A stretch of DNA of 64,000 bases from Rhizobium freirei PRF 81 (lineage in GTDB: Bacteria; Pseudomonadota; Alphaproteobacteria; Rhizobiales; Rhizobiaceae), in assembly GCF_000359745.1 (NCBI RefSeq), contig NZ_AQHN01000090.1:1-64000 (forward strand), read 5' to 3'. Below, in pieces: positions 8,382 through 16,567 of the stretch. The position numbers and the translations under genes are program-made. The notes under the pieces are model-generated. The model saw only the letters and a program-made list of their open reading frames with translations, was not told where the DNA came from and did no database searches. Each line of letters starts with the position of its first letter. The stretch's first letter is position 1.

Positions 8382-9290
8382 TTACTTCAGGAAGCCCTTG
8401 TCCTTGAGGTAGGATTCGGCAACCGCCTTTGCCGGCTCGCCATCGACCTGGATGCGGCCGTTGAGCTTGCGCAGTACGTCGGCGGTCAATCCCTTGAAGA
8501 TAGGGGTCAGAACTTCCTCGATCTTCGGATTGGCCTTCAGCACGGCTTCGCGGATGATCGGCGTCGGCGCATAGACCGGCTGCACGCCCTTGTCGTCATC
8601 GAGAACGGTCAGTTCGGCGGCTTCGATGGCGCCATCCGTGCCGTAGACCATAGCGGTGTTGACGCCATTGGTCTGGTCTGCGGCAGCCTTGATCGTCGCT
8701 GCCGTATCGCCGCCTGAAAGCACGACTTCCTGATCCGGCTTCAGCTTGAAGCTATAGGTCGTCTCAAAGGCCGGCAGGGCGGCCGGGGAGTTGACGAATT
8801 CGGAAGAGGCCGCGAGCTTGACCGAGCCGCCGCCCGAAACCCATTTGCCGAAGTCCGACATGGTTTTCAGCTTGGCCGGACCGGCGACATCGCTGCGCAC
8901 GCCGATTGCCCAGGTGTTGTTGGCCGGCGAGGGCGTCAGCCAGACGATCTTGTTGGCATCATAGTCCAGCTTCTTGGCCAGATCGTAGCCCTGCTGCAGA
9001 TTCTTCCAGGCCGCATCGTCGGCCTTGTTGAAGAAGAAACCGGCATTGCCGGTATATTCGGCATAGATGTCGATTTCGCCGGCAGTGATCGCCTTGCGCA
9101 CGACCGGCGTCGTGCCGAGGGCGATGCGATCCTGTGCCTTGATGCCGTTGGCATTGAGTGCGGCGAGAATGATGTTGCCGAGCAGCGTGCCTTCGGTATC
9201 GATCTTGGAGGAGACGACGACATCAGCGGCGCTGGCGCCGCTAGCGAGGAAAGCCGTCAGCGTGACGGCAAGTGCAAGCTTCTTGAGCAT
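8382..9290 (-). CDS. osmF: ABC importer periplasmic binding protein, OsmF/YehZ type
   Basis: The solute-binding protein of the importer. The 302-residue protein has a clear Sec signal peptide (MLKKLALAVTLTAFLASGASA, cut near residue 22), then an OpuAC-like fold with VVSSKIDTEGTLLGNIIL, IYAEYTGNAG and a C-terminal LNGRIQVDGEPAKAVAESYLKDKG. It is the first gene of the operon and probably the most strongly expressed. The ligand is inferred to be a quaternary amine or similar compatible solute; the sequence alone cannot decide this. Confidence 0.9.
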   Translation of the reverse strand: MLKKLALAVTLTAFLASGASAADVVVSSKIDTEGTLLGNIILAALNANGIKAQDRIALGTTPVVRKAITAGEIDIYAEYTGNAGFFFNKADDAAWKNLQQGYDLAKKLDYDANKIVWLTPSPANNTWAIGVRSDVAGPAKLKTMSDFGKWVSGGGSVKLAASSEFVNSPAALPAFETTYSFKLKPDQEVVLSGGDTAATIKAAADQTNGVNTAMVYGTDGAIEAAELTVLDDDKGVQPVYAPTPIIREAVLKANPKIEEVLTPIFKGLTADVLRKLNGRIQVDGEPAKAVAESYLKDKGFLK

Positions 9291-9710
9291 GATGTTTCCC
9301 TTTGTACCCCGTTGAACCTTTGATCTGCCTGCCCATGCGCCTCAAGGCCGCAGTTCGGACAAGCAGGCTTCGAGCGGGCCGGTGGCCCACTGGCGAATTC
9401 GTGGCTGTTTCGGGCACGTAGCACCCATCGCGGAAAAGTCGATGATGCTCCGGATTCCCGTTGCAGTCGCGCGATTATGCCGAGCGTACTCGACATTCGC
9501 GCGAAATTGGATTTCTTTTTTCGGGGGCAAGTGCGTTTGTTTTTGTTCCCCTGACCCGTTTGGCGCTGTTCCGATCTCATTTTTGCGGCTGGATCAGTGA
9601 GGCGACAGGGAGACGATAGCCATCGCTCCTCCGCTTAGGGATATCTTTTTTCAAGAACACATCATATCCTCGGGATATCGATTGGCGCCGCTGTCGCGGA
9701 AGGGCGGCGC
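9291..9710. other. Divergent intergenic region, osmF operon / tandem-HTH LysR gene
   Basis: About 420 bp without a convincing gene. It must hold the promoters of the importer operon (minus) and of the regulator gene (plus). Several short ATATC/GATAT repeats lie at 9638-9680, close to the regulator start, and could be autoregulatory sites. No defined box is recognised. Confidence 0.5.
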
Positions 9711-10964
9711 GTGCTTGGCTTGGAAGGGAAAAAGGGCTTGTATCTCGGCGCATTGTACATAGCCGACATGGTGTTCTCCATCGGCTCGGTAAGGGAGACC
9801 GCACGCAGGCTCTCTTTTTCGGCTTCGACGGTCTCGAGCGCGCTTCGCCGTCTGGAAACGGAGCTGGCGATGAAGCTCGTCGAGCGCGCATCCGGCGAGC
9901 TCGCGACGCTGCTTGCCAGCTCGAAGGTTCAGAAGGGGCTGCAGCCCGTTCTCGCCGGCATCCGCGAGCTTTCAACGCTGATGAAGGACCCGCCCGTGGC
10001 CGACGGTTATGCCCAATGGGCGGCACGCCTGCCGCTGAAGATCGCCACCATCGAGCGCTTCCTTGAGGTGGCCGATCAGGGCAGCATCAATCGCGCCGCC
10101 CGCCGCCTGCGGTTGGGACAGCCGCAGCTCTCCTTGCAGATCGCCAATCTGGAGGAGCTGTTCGGCTTCCGCCTGTTCGCGCGGCAGGCGCAGGGTTCGG
10201 TACTGACCGAGGCCGGGCAGGAGGTTCACGCCATTCTGGCCGGCATCGCGCAGGCTTGGGACGAGATGAGAGCGGCAGCGGACGAGCGCTTTCAACGCAC
10301 CGCCCGCGCCGTACGCATCGGCTCCATCATTCCGACCGGCGCCGAAAGCTGGGTCGCTCGCTCGCTTGCAAGCCTCGTGTCGCGCTGGAACATCGGCGGC
10401 AACCGCAACATGCTGTCGCTGATGCTGATGACTGCCGACGATCTGCGCGAGGCGCTCCGCTCCGGTCGCATCGACGTCGCCATCGTCGATTCCGTGTTCG
10501 GCCTCGACGCTTTCGAGCATGTGGAGCTGGTGGCGACCGACATGGTGGCGATTGCGCCACCCGACAGCACGGAGGAGACATTCGCCGCGCTGGTGGAAAA
10601 TCATCCGCTTTGCGTGCCGAGCCCGCGCACGGGTATCGGCAATGCCGCAACCGCCTTCGGCTACGACAGTCACGATCGGCGACGGTTTCGCGGTCGAGAT
10701 ATTACCTCTGCCGATTCTCTGCCTGTCATCGTCGATCTGGTGGCCAATCATGGCTACGTCTCGTTTCTCGGCCGCGTCAGCGCCTTGCCGATCGCCGACA
10801 AGGTGAGGATCGTCGATCCGGACGAGGTCCTGCCATTGTCCTATCATCTCGCGCATAATGGTCGTAAAGCCTCGGTCGAGGCCTGCCGACTGATCCAGCA
10901 GGCGGTTCGGGAATTGGTGGGCGATATGGCGACGCCGCGAAAACGCTTGCCGTCCCGCGACTAA
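9711..10964 (+). CDS. LysR-like regulator with two N-terminal HTH domains
   Basis: A 417-residue transcription factor, about 110 residues longer than ordinary LysR proteins. The extra length is a second winged HTH: one LysR-type HTH spans about residues 20-62 (FSIGSVRETARRLSFSAS), and another about 112-172 (IERFLEVADQGSINRAARRL ending VLTEAGQEV). A LysR substrate-binding domain follows (about 190-400; VRIGSIIPTGAES and GRIDVAIVDS). The start is a GTG at 9711. It diverges from the osmoprotectant importer operon and may control it, but that is inference. HTH1 is less canonical and might serve in dimerisation. Confidence 0.85.
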   Translation: MLGLEGKKGLYLGALYIADMVFSIGSVRETARRLSFSASTVSSALRRLETELAMKLVERASGELATLLASSKVQKGLQPVLAGIRELSTLMKDPPVADGYAQWAARLPLKIATIERFLEVADQGSINRAARRLRLGQPQLSLQIANLEELFGFRLFARQAQGSVLTEAGQEVHAILAGIAQAWDEMRAAADERFQRTARAVRIGSIIPTGAESWVARSLASLVSRWNIGGNRNMLSLMLMTADDLREALRSGRIDVAIVDSVFGLDAFEHVELVATDMVAIAPPDSTEETFAALVENHPLCVPSPRTGIGNAATAFGYDSHDRRRFRGRDITSADSLPVIVDLVANHGYVSFLGRVSALPIADKVRIVDPDEVLPLSYHLAHNGRKASVEACRLIQQAVRELVGDMATPRKRLPSRD

Positions 10965-11027
10965 CAGAACCATCGCGCCATATTCGCGCTTGGATGGGTT
11001 AGGTTAGTCCGGGCGTACGCAGCAAGC

Positions 11028-11051
11028 CGCATTTCTCGCATAACTGATAAT
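11028..11051 (+). pseudogene. Remnant 3' end of a His/Tyr-rich protein gene
   Basis: Reads KPHFSHN-stop, against EPHFSHN-stop at the end of the intact gene at 11659-11679. 19 of the 20 bases CCGCATTTCTCGCATAACTG match, differing only at CAT/CAC. The following bases also run parallel, down to an AACGGCGC/GCGCCG hairpin in both places. Upstream, the frame closes at a TAG about 14 codons earlier, so only the tail remains. Probably the relic of a tandem duplication. Confidence 0.6.
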
Positions 11052-11064
11052 AGCGGACGGATAT

Positions 11065-11092
11065 GAACGGCGCTTACAGCGCCGTTTTTCAA
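11065..11092 (+). terminator. Hairpin terminator
   Basis: Stem AACGGCGC/GCGCCGTT with a short loop, followed by TTTTC, on the plus strand. It lies downstream of the LysR gene and the gene remnant and probably ends transcription from both. Confidence 0.75.
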
Positions 11093-11295
11093 TCCGCGTG
11101 AATGATTAAGCCCCAGGCCGGACCAGTAAGATCGCGGAGGTATCTTGGTACGGACCCACGATGCGGACTGCTGCGAAAACGCCTGTTACGCAGCGGTTAG
11201 CGGAACTTTCGAGGGTGCAATTGCGTTTATCTTGTGGTCCGGGCGACACGAATGATCCGAGTCGCGTTTGCGTCCGGCATTCAAGGAGGCTGGAA

Positions 11296-11679
11296 ATGAA
11301 AATTCTGGCAACAGCGCTCATAGCGCTAGGCATGCTCGCGCTGCCTGCAACCCACGCCGAAGCGCATCGTCACTACCATCATTGGCATCACCACCATCAC
11401 CACATGATGGTCTACCGGCACTACTATTACCATCGCTACTACTATCGCCCCTATTACCACCCATATCCATATTATTACCGACCCTATTATGGCTACGACG
11501 AGCCCTATTATGGCGGCTATCAGCCATTTTACTCGTTCGGCTGGTTTGGCGGCTTCGGCGGATTTCACCACCACCATCATCATGGCTGGGACGGTGATCG
11601 CGGATACTATCATGGCGGATGGCACGGCGGTCATGGATACTGGCGGTATCATGGCGAGCCGCATTTCTCGCACAACTGA
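11296..11679 (+). CDS. Small secreted His/Tyr/Gly-rich protein
   Basis: A 127-residue protein with a signal peptide (MKILATALIALGMLALPATHAEA, cut near residue 23), then a mature chain dominated by His, Tyr and Gly. There are three His clusters of five or six (HHHHHH), many YY and YYRPYY units, and a Gly/Trp-rich tail. The start has AAGGAGG at 11283-11289. No catalytic domain is visible. Such chains could bind Cu, Ni or Zn or coat the envelope, but function is unknown. A decayed second copy lies just upstream. Confidence 0.8.
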   Translation: MKILATALIALGMLALPATHAEAHRHYHHWHHHHHHMMVYRHYYYHRYYYRPYYHPYPYYYRPYYGYDEPYYGGYQPFYSFGWFGGFGGFHHHHHHGWDGDRGYYHGGWHGGHGYWRYHGEPHFSHN

Positions 11680-11761
11680 CGACCATGCCGATAGCAAAAC
11701 GGCGCCGGATGGCGCCGCCCTCTGAGGATGTTCCCGACCGGCCTGCCCGGGGGCGAGAGGC

Positions 11762-12061
11762 TTATGCCGGGTTCAGCACATGAACGGCGCGATCGGCCAT
11801 CAGATGCTTCACCTTCTCGCCATAAGCGGCCATATGCGCCGAAGCCGCATGCGCCTTGAGCGCGTCCATGCTCGCCCACTTCTCAACCACGACGAAAGTA
11901 TCGGCCCCAAACGCCGGATCGGCTCCTTCGGCATCCACGACGGCAGTGTATTCGATGCAGCCGTCTTCGGCGTGAACGGCCGGAACATTGGCCAGAAAAG
12001 CTTCGAGCACTTCGGTCCGCTTGCCGGGCAGCGCGGTCAGAATGGCGAGAACGTGGATCAT
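11762..12061 (-). CDS. Putative quinol monooxygenase (ABM family)
   Basis: A 99-residue single-domain protein of the antibiotic biosynthesis monooxygenase/YgiN fold (MIHVLAILTALPGKRTEVLEAFLANVP, DGCIEYTA, VVVEKWASMDALKAHAASAHM). Family members are cofactorless dimeric ferredoxin-like barrels that oxidise quinols or related small molecules, and some are stress-induced. The start at 12061 has a GGATAT-type weak site; the longer upstream frame has low coding character. The substrate is unknown. Confidence 0.85.
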   Translation of the reverse strand: MIHVLAILTALPGKRTEVLEAFLANVPAVHAEDGCIEYTAVVDAEGADPAFGADTFVVVEKWASMDALKAHAASAHMAAYGEKVKHLMADRAVHVLNPA

Positions 12062-12336
12062 GACGATATCCTTGGAACCATAGGTAATAGGGATGAAAAA
12101 TAGCCGATGCCGCCGAATCCGCGGCGGATGTCGATCATTATCACGGAATGGCGATATCGAAACGGGCATCACAGACAAAGTTGCCGATGAGCAAGCAAGC
12201 GCATGAAGCGTGGCAAATGAATATTGTTTCGAATGCCTGAGGCAAGCCATGGATGCCAAGAATCAAGACATCCACCGCTCCTAACGCGGGTCATCGGCGC
12301 GGCTCGGCCGCTCAATATCGAAGGTATCCGCCGCAC

Positions 12337-12942
12337 ATGAATACCCGCGACTGGAGATTTCACTACAAGAGCGCCATGCCGCACACACAGCTCAGCCTGC
12401 AGCACACGGAAAATGCCCGTTTGCTGCCGGATCGCGGCGAGCTTCTTTGCCGTCTGCCACAGGGCGGCGTCGGTGCGGAGATCGGCGCGGCTTTTGGCGA
12501 TTTTACCGGCGAGATCCTGGAAAAGAATGCGCCGCGCGAGCTTTACCTGATCGATGCCTGGGACACGCCCCGTTATCAGGACGGCCTGCAGCAGATAAAG
12601 ACGAAATACCGGGCCGCAATGGAAAATGATCGCCTGCGGATCGTGCAGGGCTATTCAACCGCCAGGCTGGCGGAATTTCCCAACAGCTTCTTCGACTGGG
12701 TCTATATCGATACCAACCATAGTTTCGAGACGACCTGGGAAGAGCTGGTGATCAGCAACGGCAAGGTAAGGCCGCAAGGGCGCATCGCCGGTCATGACTT
12801 CTGCAGCGGCAACGTGGTCGATGCCGTCCCTTACGGCGTGGTCGAGGCCTGCACGAAATTCTGCAAGGACTTCCATTGGCAATTCGAATACGTCACCCTG
12901 GAATCCCATGGGCATTTCTCGTTTTCCCTGAAGCGGCTCTGA
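12337..12942 (+). CDS. Class I SAM-dependent methyltransferase
   Basis: A 201-residue cytosolic protein with a Rossmann-type methyltransferase core: glycine-rich motif I as VGAEIGAAFGDFTGEIL (about residues 44-60), LYLIDAW at strand 2, and DWVYIDTNHSFETTWEEL at motif IV, as in the Methyltransf_24 group. The start was set at the ATG at 12337 (MNTRDWRFHY); ATGs at 12376 and 12253 are alternatives. The substrate cannot be told. It stands alone between a monooxygenase and a small secreted protein. Confidence 0.8.
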   Translation: MNTRDWRFHYKSAMPHTQLSLQHTENARLLPDRGELLCRLPQGGVGAEIGAAFGDFTGEILEKNAPRELYLIDAWDTPRYQDGLQQIKTKYRAAMENDRLRIVQGYSTARLAEFPNSFFDWVYIDTNHSFETTWEELVISNGKVRPQGRIAGHDFCSGNVVDAVPYGVVEACTKFCKDFHWQFEYVTLESHGHFSFSLKRL

Positions 12943-13155
12943 ATCACCTCATCCGAGGGCCGGCGACACGTCAATTGTCGGGCGGTTAGCCAAGCGACCT
13001 GGAACGCAGCCGAGTTCGGTGTCGATTCGACGCCATTTCGTGGCAAAGGCGTGTAAGGCTGCCTGGCTATTTCCTTGAGCTCCGCTAATAAGACCGTCTC
13101 GGCGGCACCGAGAGGAACGAATGTCAAAAAGACACGCCGCCGCCGAAAGCCTTCG

Positions 13156-13479
13156 TCAGTCGTCGTCGCCCTGGTCATCGTCGTTTTCATGATGATGACG
13201 GTGGCGCCAGCCGGGCGGTGGGCCGCGGTCGCGCCAGCCGGGAGGGCCGTACCAGCCATTGTAGCCGCCGGGATAGACATACCTGGGCGCCGGTCGCCAG
13301 TAGTTCCGGCGACACTGGCCCCACTGCGTCAGGTGCCAGCCGGGACCGCAGGCATAGTCGACGAGGACAGGCTTCTGCTCGGTTGCTGCCATACCGGCTT
13401 CAAGCGTCGGCATTGCATTCGCTGTACCGCCGAGAAGGCAACCAGCGAGCAGCGTCGATGTGATCAAGATCCTATTCAT
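13156..13479 (-). CDS. Small secreted GCG_CRPN-like protein
   Basis: A 107-residue protein with a signal peptide (MNRILITSTLLAGCLLGGTANA), a conserved ACGPGWHLTQWGQCRRN segment at about residues 44-60, then a Pro/Gly/Tyr/Arg-rich stretch and a tail of HRHHHENDDDQGDDD. The central motif resembles the GCG_CRPN prefix-to-repeats domain seen in many Hyphomicrobiales envelope proteins. The start at 13479 follows GGAGAG at good spacing. The acidic and His-rich tail could bind metal. Function unknown. Confidence 0.75.
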   Translation of the reverse strand: MNRILITSTLLAGCLLGGTANAMPTLEAGMAATEQKPVLVDYACGPGWHLTQWGQCRRNYWRPAPRYVYPGGYNGWYGPPGWRDRGPPPGWRHRHHHENDDDQGDDD

Positions 13480-13778
13480 TTCACTCTCCATCCAGCCCCT
13501 TAGATCGCATTAGATTCCGCGCCGCCTGAACGTCGGCTGAACCAAAAGTGATGATTTTGGGGCGGTCGCGTCATTGGACCAAAAGGCCAACGTCGGCCCG
13601 AGAAGACGCTCCTGCCCTATTCGGGCTCGGCTCGCGATTGTCGAAAGGGGCATCGTCGAGGTCAGACAGCTGTAGCCGTCAACATGGCGATGTGGTGATC
13701 CGGAGCGAATTCTAGAAGATGATGGAAGCCATTAGGGGGAGCTAATTTTCTTTCTTTTCAGTTGCCTGCAAAGAAAAG
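13480..13778. other. Intergenic stretch with no recognised feature
   Basis: About 300 bp between the small secreted protein and tRNA-Thr. No open frame with coding character, and no clear promoter or repeat was recognised. Confidence 0.5.
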
Positions 13779-13854
13779 TGGTGCCGCTTACGTGACTCGA
13801 ACACGTGACCCCATCATTACGAATGATGTGCTCTACCGACTGAGCTAAAGCGGC
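13779..13854 (-). tRNA. tRNA-Thr (anticodon CGT)
   Basis: The minus strand folds as a complete cloverleaf: acceptor GCCGCTT/AAGCGGC, D-arm GCTCAGTCGGTAGAGC, anticodon stem CATCA/TGATG with loop TTCGTAA (CGT reads ACG), T-arm with TTCGA, and an encoded CCA at 13781-13779. Length is 76 bases including CCA. Confidence 0.96.
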
Positions 13855-13990
13855 ATCAGGGGGCGTTCGGTTCGGCCCCGCGATTTGCATGGCGCTGATA
13901 CAGTCTATGCGACCAGATTTCAAGCACTCAAATTGCCATTTGGCAAAAAAGCGAACGGGCTTGTGAAAAACAAGCCCGCCTCCTGCATGC

Positions 13991-14950
13991 TCAAAGGGCG
14001 AGCCGCGCCCGCGCCTGACGGTATTCCGCCTCGAGCCTGTCGACAAGCTTGGCGACGGGCTGGATGGCCTTCACGGCGCCGATGCCCTGGCCGGAGCCCC
14101 AGATATCCTTCCATGCCTTGACGCCGGTCGTGGCGGCTTCAAAGTCCATCTTGGAGGGGTCGGCTTCGGGCAGATTGTCGGGATCAAGGCCCGCGGCAAG
14201 GATGGAAGATTTCAGATAGTTGCCGTGTACGCCGGTGAAATAGTTGGAATAGACGACATCGGCTGCGGTTCCCTCGACGATCGCCTGCTTGTAGCCGTCA
14301 ACGGCGCGGGCCTCCTCCGTCGCGATGAAGGGCGAGCCGATATAGGCGAAGTCGGCGCCCGCGGCCTGTGCAGCCAGTACAGCGCCGCCGGTGGCGATCG
14401 CGCCAGCCAAAAGCAGCGGCCCGTCGAACCATTCGCGGATTTCCTGGACGAGCGCGAAGGGCGAGAGACGGCCGGCATGACCGCCGGCGCCTGCCGCCAC
14501 GGCGATCAGCCCATCCGCGCCCTTGCGGATCGCCGAATTGGCATGGCGATTGTTGATGATATCGTGCAGCACGATGCCGCCATAGGAATGCACGGCCGCA
14601 TTCACCTCGGGCACGGCACCGAGCGAGGAAATGACGATCGGCACCTTGTATTTCACGCAGAGCATCAGATCATGCTCCAGGCGCTTGTTTGACGTATGGA
14701 CGATCTGATTGACCGCAAATGGAGCTGCCGGACGATCCGGATTTGCGGCATCATATGCAGCGAGGTCCTCGGTGATCATGCCAAGCCATTCGTCGAGCTG
14801 GCTTTCCGGGCGCGCGTTCAGGGCCGGGAAGGAGCCGACCACGCCTGCCTTGCATTGCGCCAGCGTCAGCGCCGGATGAGAGACGATGAAGAGCGGCGAA
14901 GCCACGATCGGCAGGCGCAGGCGCTCGGTCAGGATGGAGGGGAGGGCCAT
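13991..14950 (-). CDS. Nitronate monooxygenase (2-nitropropane dioxygenase family)
   Basis: A 319-residue FMN-dependent TIM-barrel enzyme that oxidises alkyl nitronates, or in related proteins acts as an enoyl reductase. Typical features are SPLFIVSHPALTLAQCKAGVVGSFPALNAR at the N-terminus, GADGLIAVAAGAGGHAGRLSPFALV (FMN phosphate region and catalytic His) and LLLAGAIATGGAVLAAQAAGADFAYIGSPFIAT. The start at 14950 (MALPSIL) has AAGGG at proper spacing; ATG 14959 is too close to it. A strong palindrome with GACGT cores lies directly upstream, which suggests dedicated regulation. Confidence 0.9.
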   Translation of the reverse strand: MALPSILTERLRLPIVASPLFIVSHPALTLAQCKAGVVGSFPALNARPESQLDEWLGMITEDLAAYDAANPDRPAAPFAVNQIVHTSNKRLEHDLMLCVKYKVPIVISSLGAVPEVNAAVHSYGGIVLHDIINNRHANSAIRKGADGLIAVAAGAGGHAGRLSPFALVQEIREWFDGPLLLAGAIATGGAVLAAQAAGADFAYIGSPFIATEEARAVDGYKQAIVEGTAADVVYSNYFTGVHGNYLKSSILAAGLDPDNLPEADPSKMDFEAATTGVKAWKDIWGSGQGIGAVKAIQPVAKLVDRLEAEYRQARARLAL

Positions 14951-14959
14951 GAACATCAT

Positions 14960-14991
14960 CCCTTTTGACGTTTACGAAAACGTCAAAAGGG
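14960..14991. promoter_or_regulatory. 14-bp perfect inverted repeat before the nitronate monooxygenase gene
   Basis: Arms CCCTTTTGACGTTT and AAACGTCAAAAGGG with a 4-base centre (ACGA). Inside it, two overlapping 16-bp sites of the pattern TTGACGT-N2-ACGAAAA and TTTACGA-N2-ACGTCAA can be read, like the palindrome in front of fadD. It also covers the ribosome-binding region, so it could act as an operator or as an mRNA hairpin. Confidence 0.65.
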
Positions 14992-15270
14992 ATAGCAGAT
15001 GTCGGTTGCGAGGGGAAGATGGTGGTGGAAACAGGCCGCAGGGAATAGGGAATCGCCATCGACCGCGTCCGCGATGGATGCCTTGCCTACTGATACCGCA
15101 TTTGCGTCGTCTTTGCCGTTTATCCCCGCCGGAGTGCTTGCCGCTCTTGCCGAAGGCTTGCGTATTGACGGGCGGGGCGCTACCGAATCCGGTTAACGAA
15201 TGCCAAACACCATGGCCGTCTTGCCAGCAGAGTATGCGCGTATGTTGCGAGTGAGAGTAAAGGATCTGAT
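14992..15270. other. Divergent intergenic region
   Basis: About 280 bp between the palindrome and the GTG of the next plus-strand gene. Short open frames here look non-coding. Promoters for both sides are expected but none is clear. Confidence 0.45.
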
Positions 15271-16524
15271 GTGAGCGGATTAGAAACGGCTATCAGAAGC
15301 GCGTTGGATCGGTCCGATCGCGCCAATCCGGAAATCCGGGCGCGTATCTATCAATCGGCGCGACAGGCATTGGAAGCCGGGCTCCGCAAGCAGGACATCA
15401 CCGATGTCAATGTCATTTCCTCCCAGCGTCAGCGGCTTGAGGCGACGATAAGGATGATCGAGGCCGAGGAGCGTGTCCGTCCCGCGCCGGAGATACCTAT
15501 CTCGCCGGATCTCGGCGCCCCGCATGTTTCTCCTGCCGCAACGCGCCCAGAGGCTGGACGGCCTGCGCTGCGGGCGGAGCCGGTGATGAGTGTGCGCGGC
15601 GAAACCCGTGAGGCCGCGCCGCACGCCGCCCGTGACCCCGTCCCTGTCGAAAGCGAGCCGGTCGAAGCCGTGGGGCCGCAGGCCGGTTTTGGGGATATGC
15701 GGGCCGGCCCCGCCGATCATCTTGGTGTCGGCAGCGAGATGCGAACGGCGGCGGAAGCGCCGACCGCCGCGCGGTCGATGAATTTCAAGCCGGAGCGTGC
15801 CGCGGTTCGCCGCAAGCCGCGCAAGTTCTTCTCACGGCTGCTGGTATTCTGCATCCTGCTGGCCTTTCTCGGTGTCGGCGCCTGGTGGATCAAGACGTCG
15901 GGCGTCTTCATGTCGGCGGCGCAGAGGGATACGAGTGTCCGCAATCCGCCGGCGCATGTCGATTCGCAGGATTTCAGCGGTAACAGCAACAGCGAAGACG
16001 ACAACGCGCAGTACGACGACAACAGCGGTCCGGTGAATCCGGGGCTGGCGACCATCGACCCTCAGAACAGCTTCTCCGCGGAGTGGATCGAAGTCCTGAA
16101 GCCCACGGACGCCTCGAAGGTTGGGTCTTCGGCGCAGGCGAAGGCTGAAAATGTTTCGGAGAATGAGGGGCCGGCCGTGCGGATTACCTCTCTCAGCAGC
16201 GGTTCCGACGGCAATGCCAGCGTCGAGGTGCCGGCCAGCGTGCTGCAGCAGATGGCGGGCAAGCCTTCCATGATCGCGCTGACCTTGCAGTCTACCTCGG
16301 ACGCGCCGACGCAGATCACGGTGGAATGCGATTTCGGGTCGCTTGGCCGCTGCGGGCGTCATCGTTTCACGGTCAGCCGCCAGAAGACGGATGCGCTGTT
16401 CCAGGTTCACTATGATCGCGCGATAGCGCCGACGAGCTCAGGTCGATTGATCATCAACAGCGATGTCGACGGCAAGGCGCGCGGCGTCAACGTCTACGCT
16501 GTCCGCGTCTTGCCCGGACAATAA
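15271..16524 (+). CDS. Conserved single-pass membrane protein of unknown function
   Basis: 417 residues starting at a GTG. An N-terminal helical, charged part (SALDRSDRANPEIRARIYQSARQALEAGL, about residues 8-70) is followed by a Pro/Glu/Arg-rich linker, one transmembrane helix (RLLVFCILLAFLGVGAWWI, about 189-208), an acidic low-complexity stretch (DSQDFSGNSNSEDDNAQYDD) and a C-terminal globular domain (about 260-417; VECDFGSLGRCGRHRF). Topology is probably N-in/C-out with the C-terminal domain in the periplasm. The family is not recognised. The ppk2 gene converges from the other side. Confidence 0.75.
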   Translation: MSGLETAIRSALDRSDRANPEIRARIYQSARQALEAGLRKQDITDVNVISSQRQRLEATIRMIEAEERVRPAPEIPISPDLGAPHVSPAATRPEAGRPALRAEPVMSVRGETREAAPHAARDPVPVESEPVEAVGPQAGFGDMRAGPADHLGVGSEMRTAAEAPTAARSMNFKPERAAVRRKPRKFFSRLLVFCILLAFLGVGAWWIKTSGVFMSAAQRDTSVRNPPAHVDSQDFSGNSNSEDDNAQYDDNSGPVNPGLATIDPQNSFSAEWIEVLKPTDASKVGSSAQAKAENVSENEGPAVRITSLSSGSDGNASVEVPASVLQQMAGKPSMIALTLQSTSDAPTQITVECDFGSLGRCGRHRFTVSRQKTDALFQVHYDRAIAPTSSGRLIINSDVDGKARGVNVYAVRVLPGQ

Positions 16525-16567
16525 GTCCGGGCCGCACGCCAGCCATTGGTTATTCGAGAGCCGTCAG

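Larger units (their letters stand above)
10965..11295. other. Intergenic region with vestigial duplicate of the downstream gene
   Basis: No intact gene. It contains a decayed copy of the 3' end of the His/Tyr-rich gene (11028-11051), a terminator (11065-11092), and the presumed promoter of the His/Tyr-rich gene. Confidence 0.6.

Noticed and set aside
14999..15196. 65-residue plus-strand frame between the nitronate monooxygenase and the membrane protein
   Set aside because: No ribosome-binding site, no recognisable family, and a weak codon pattern.
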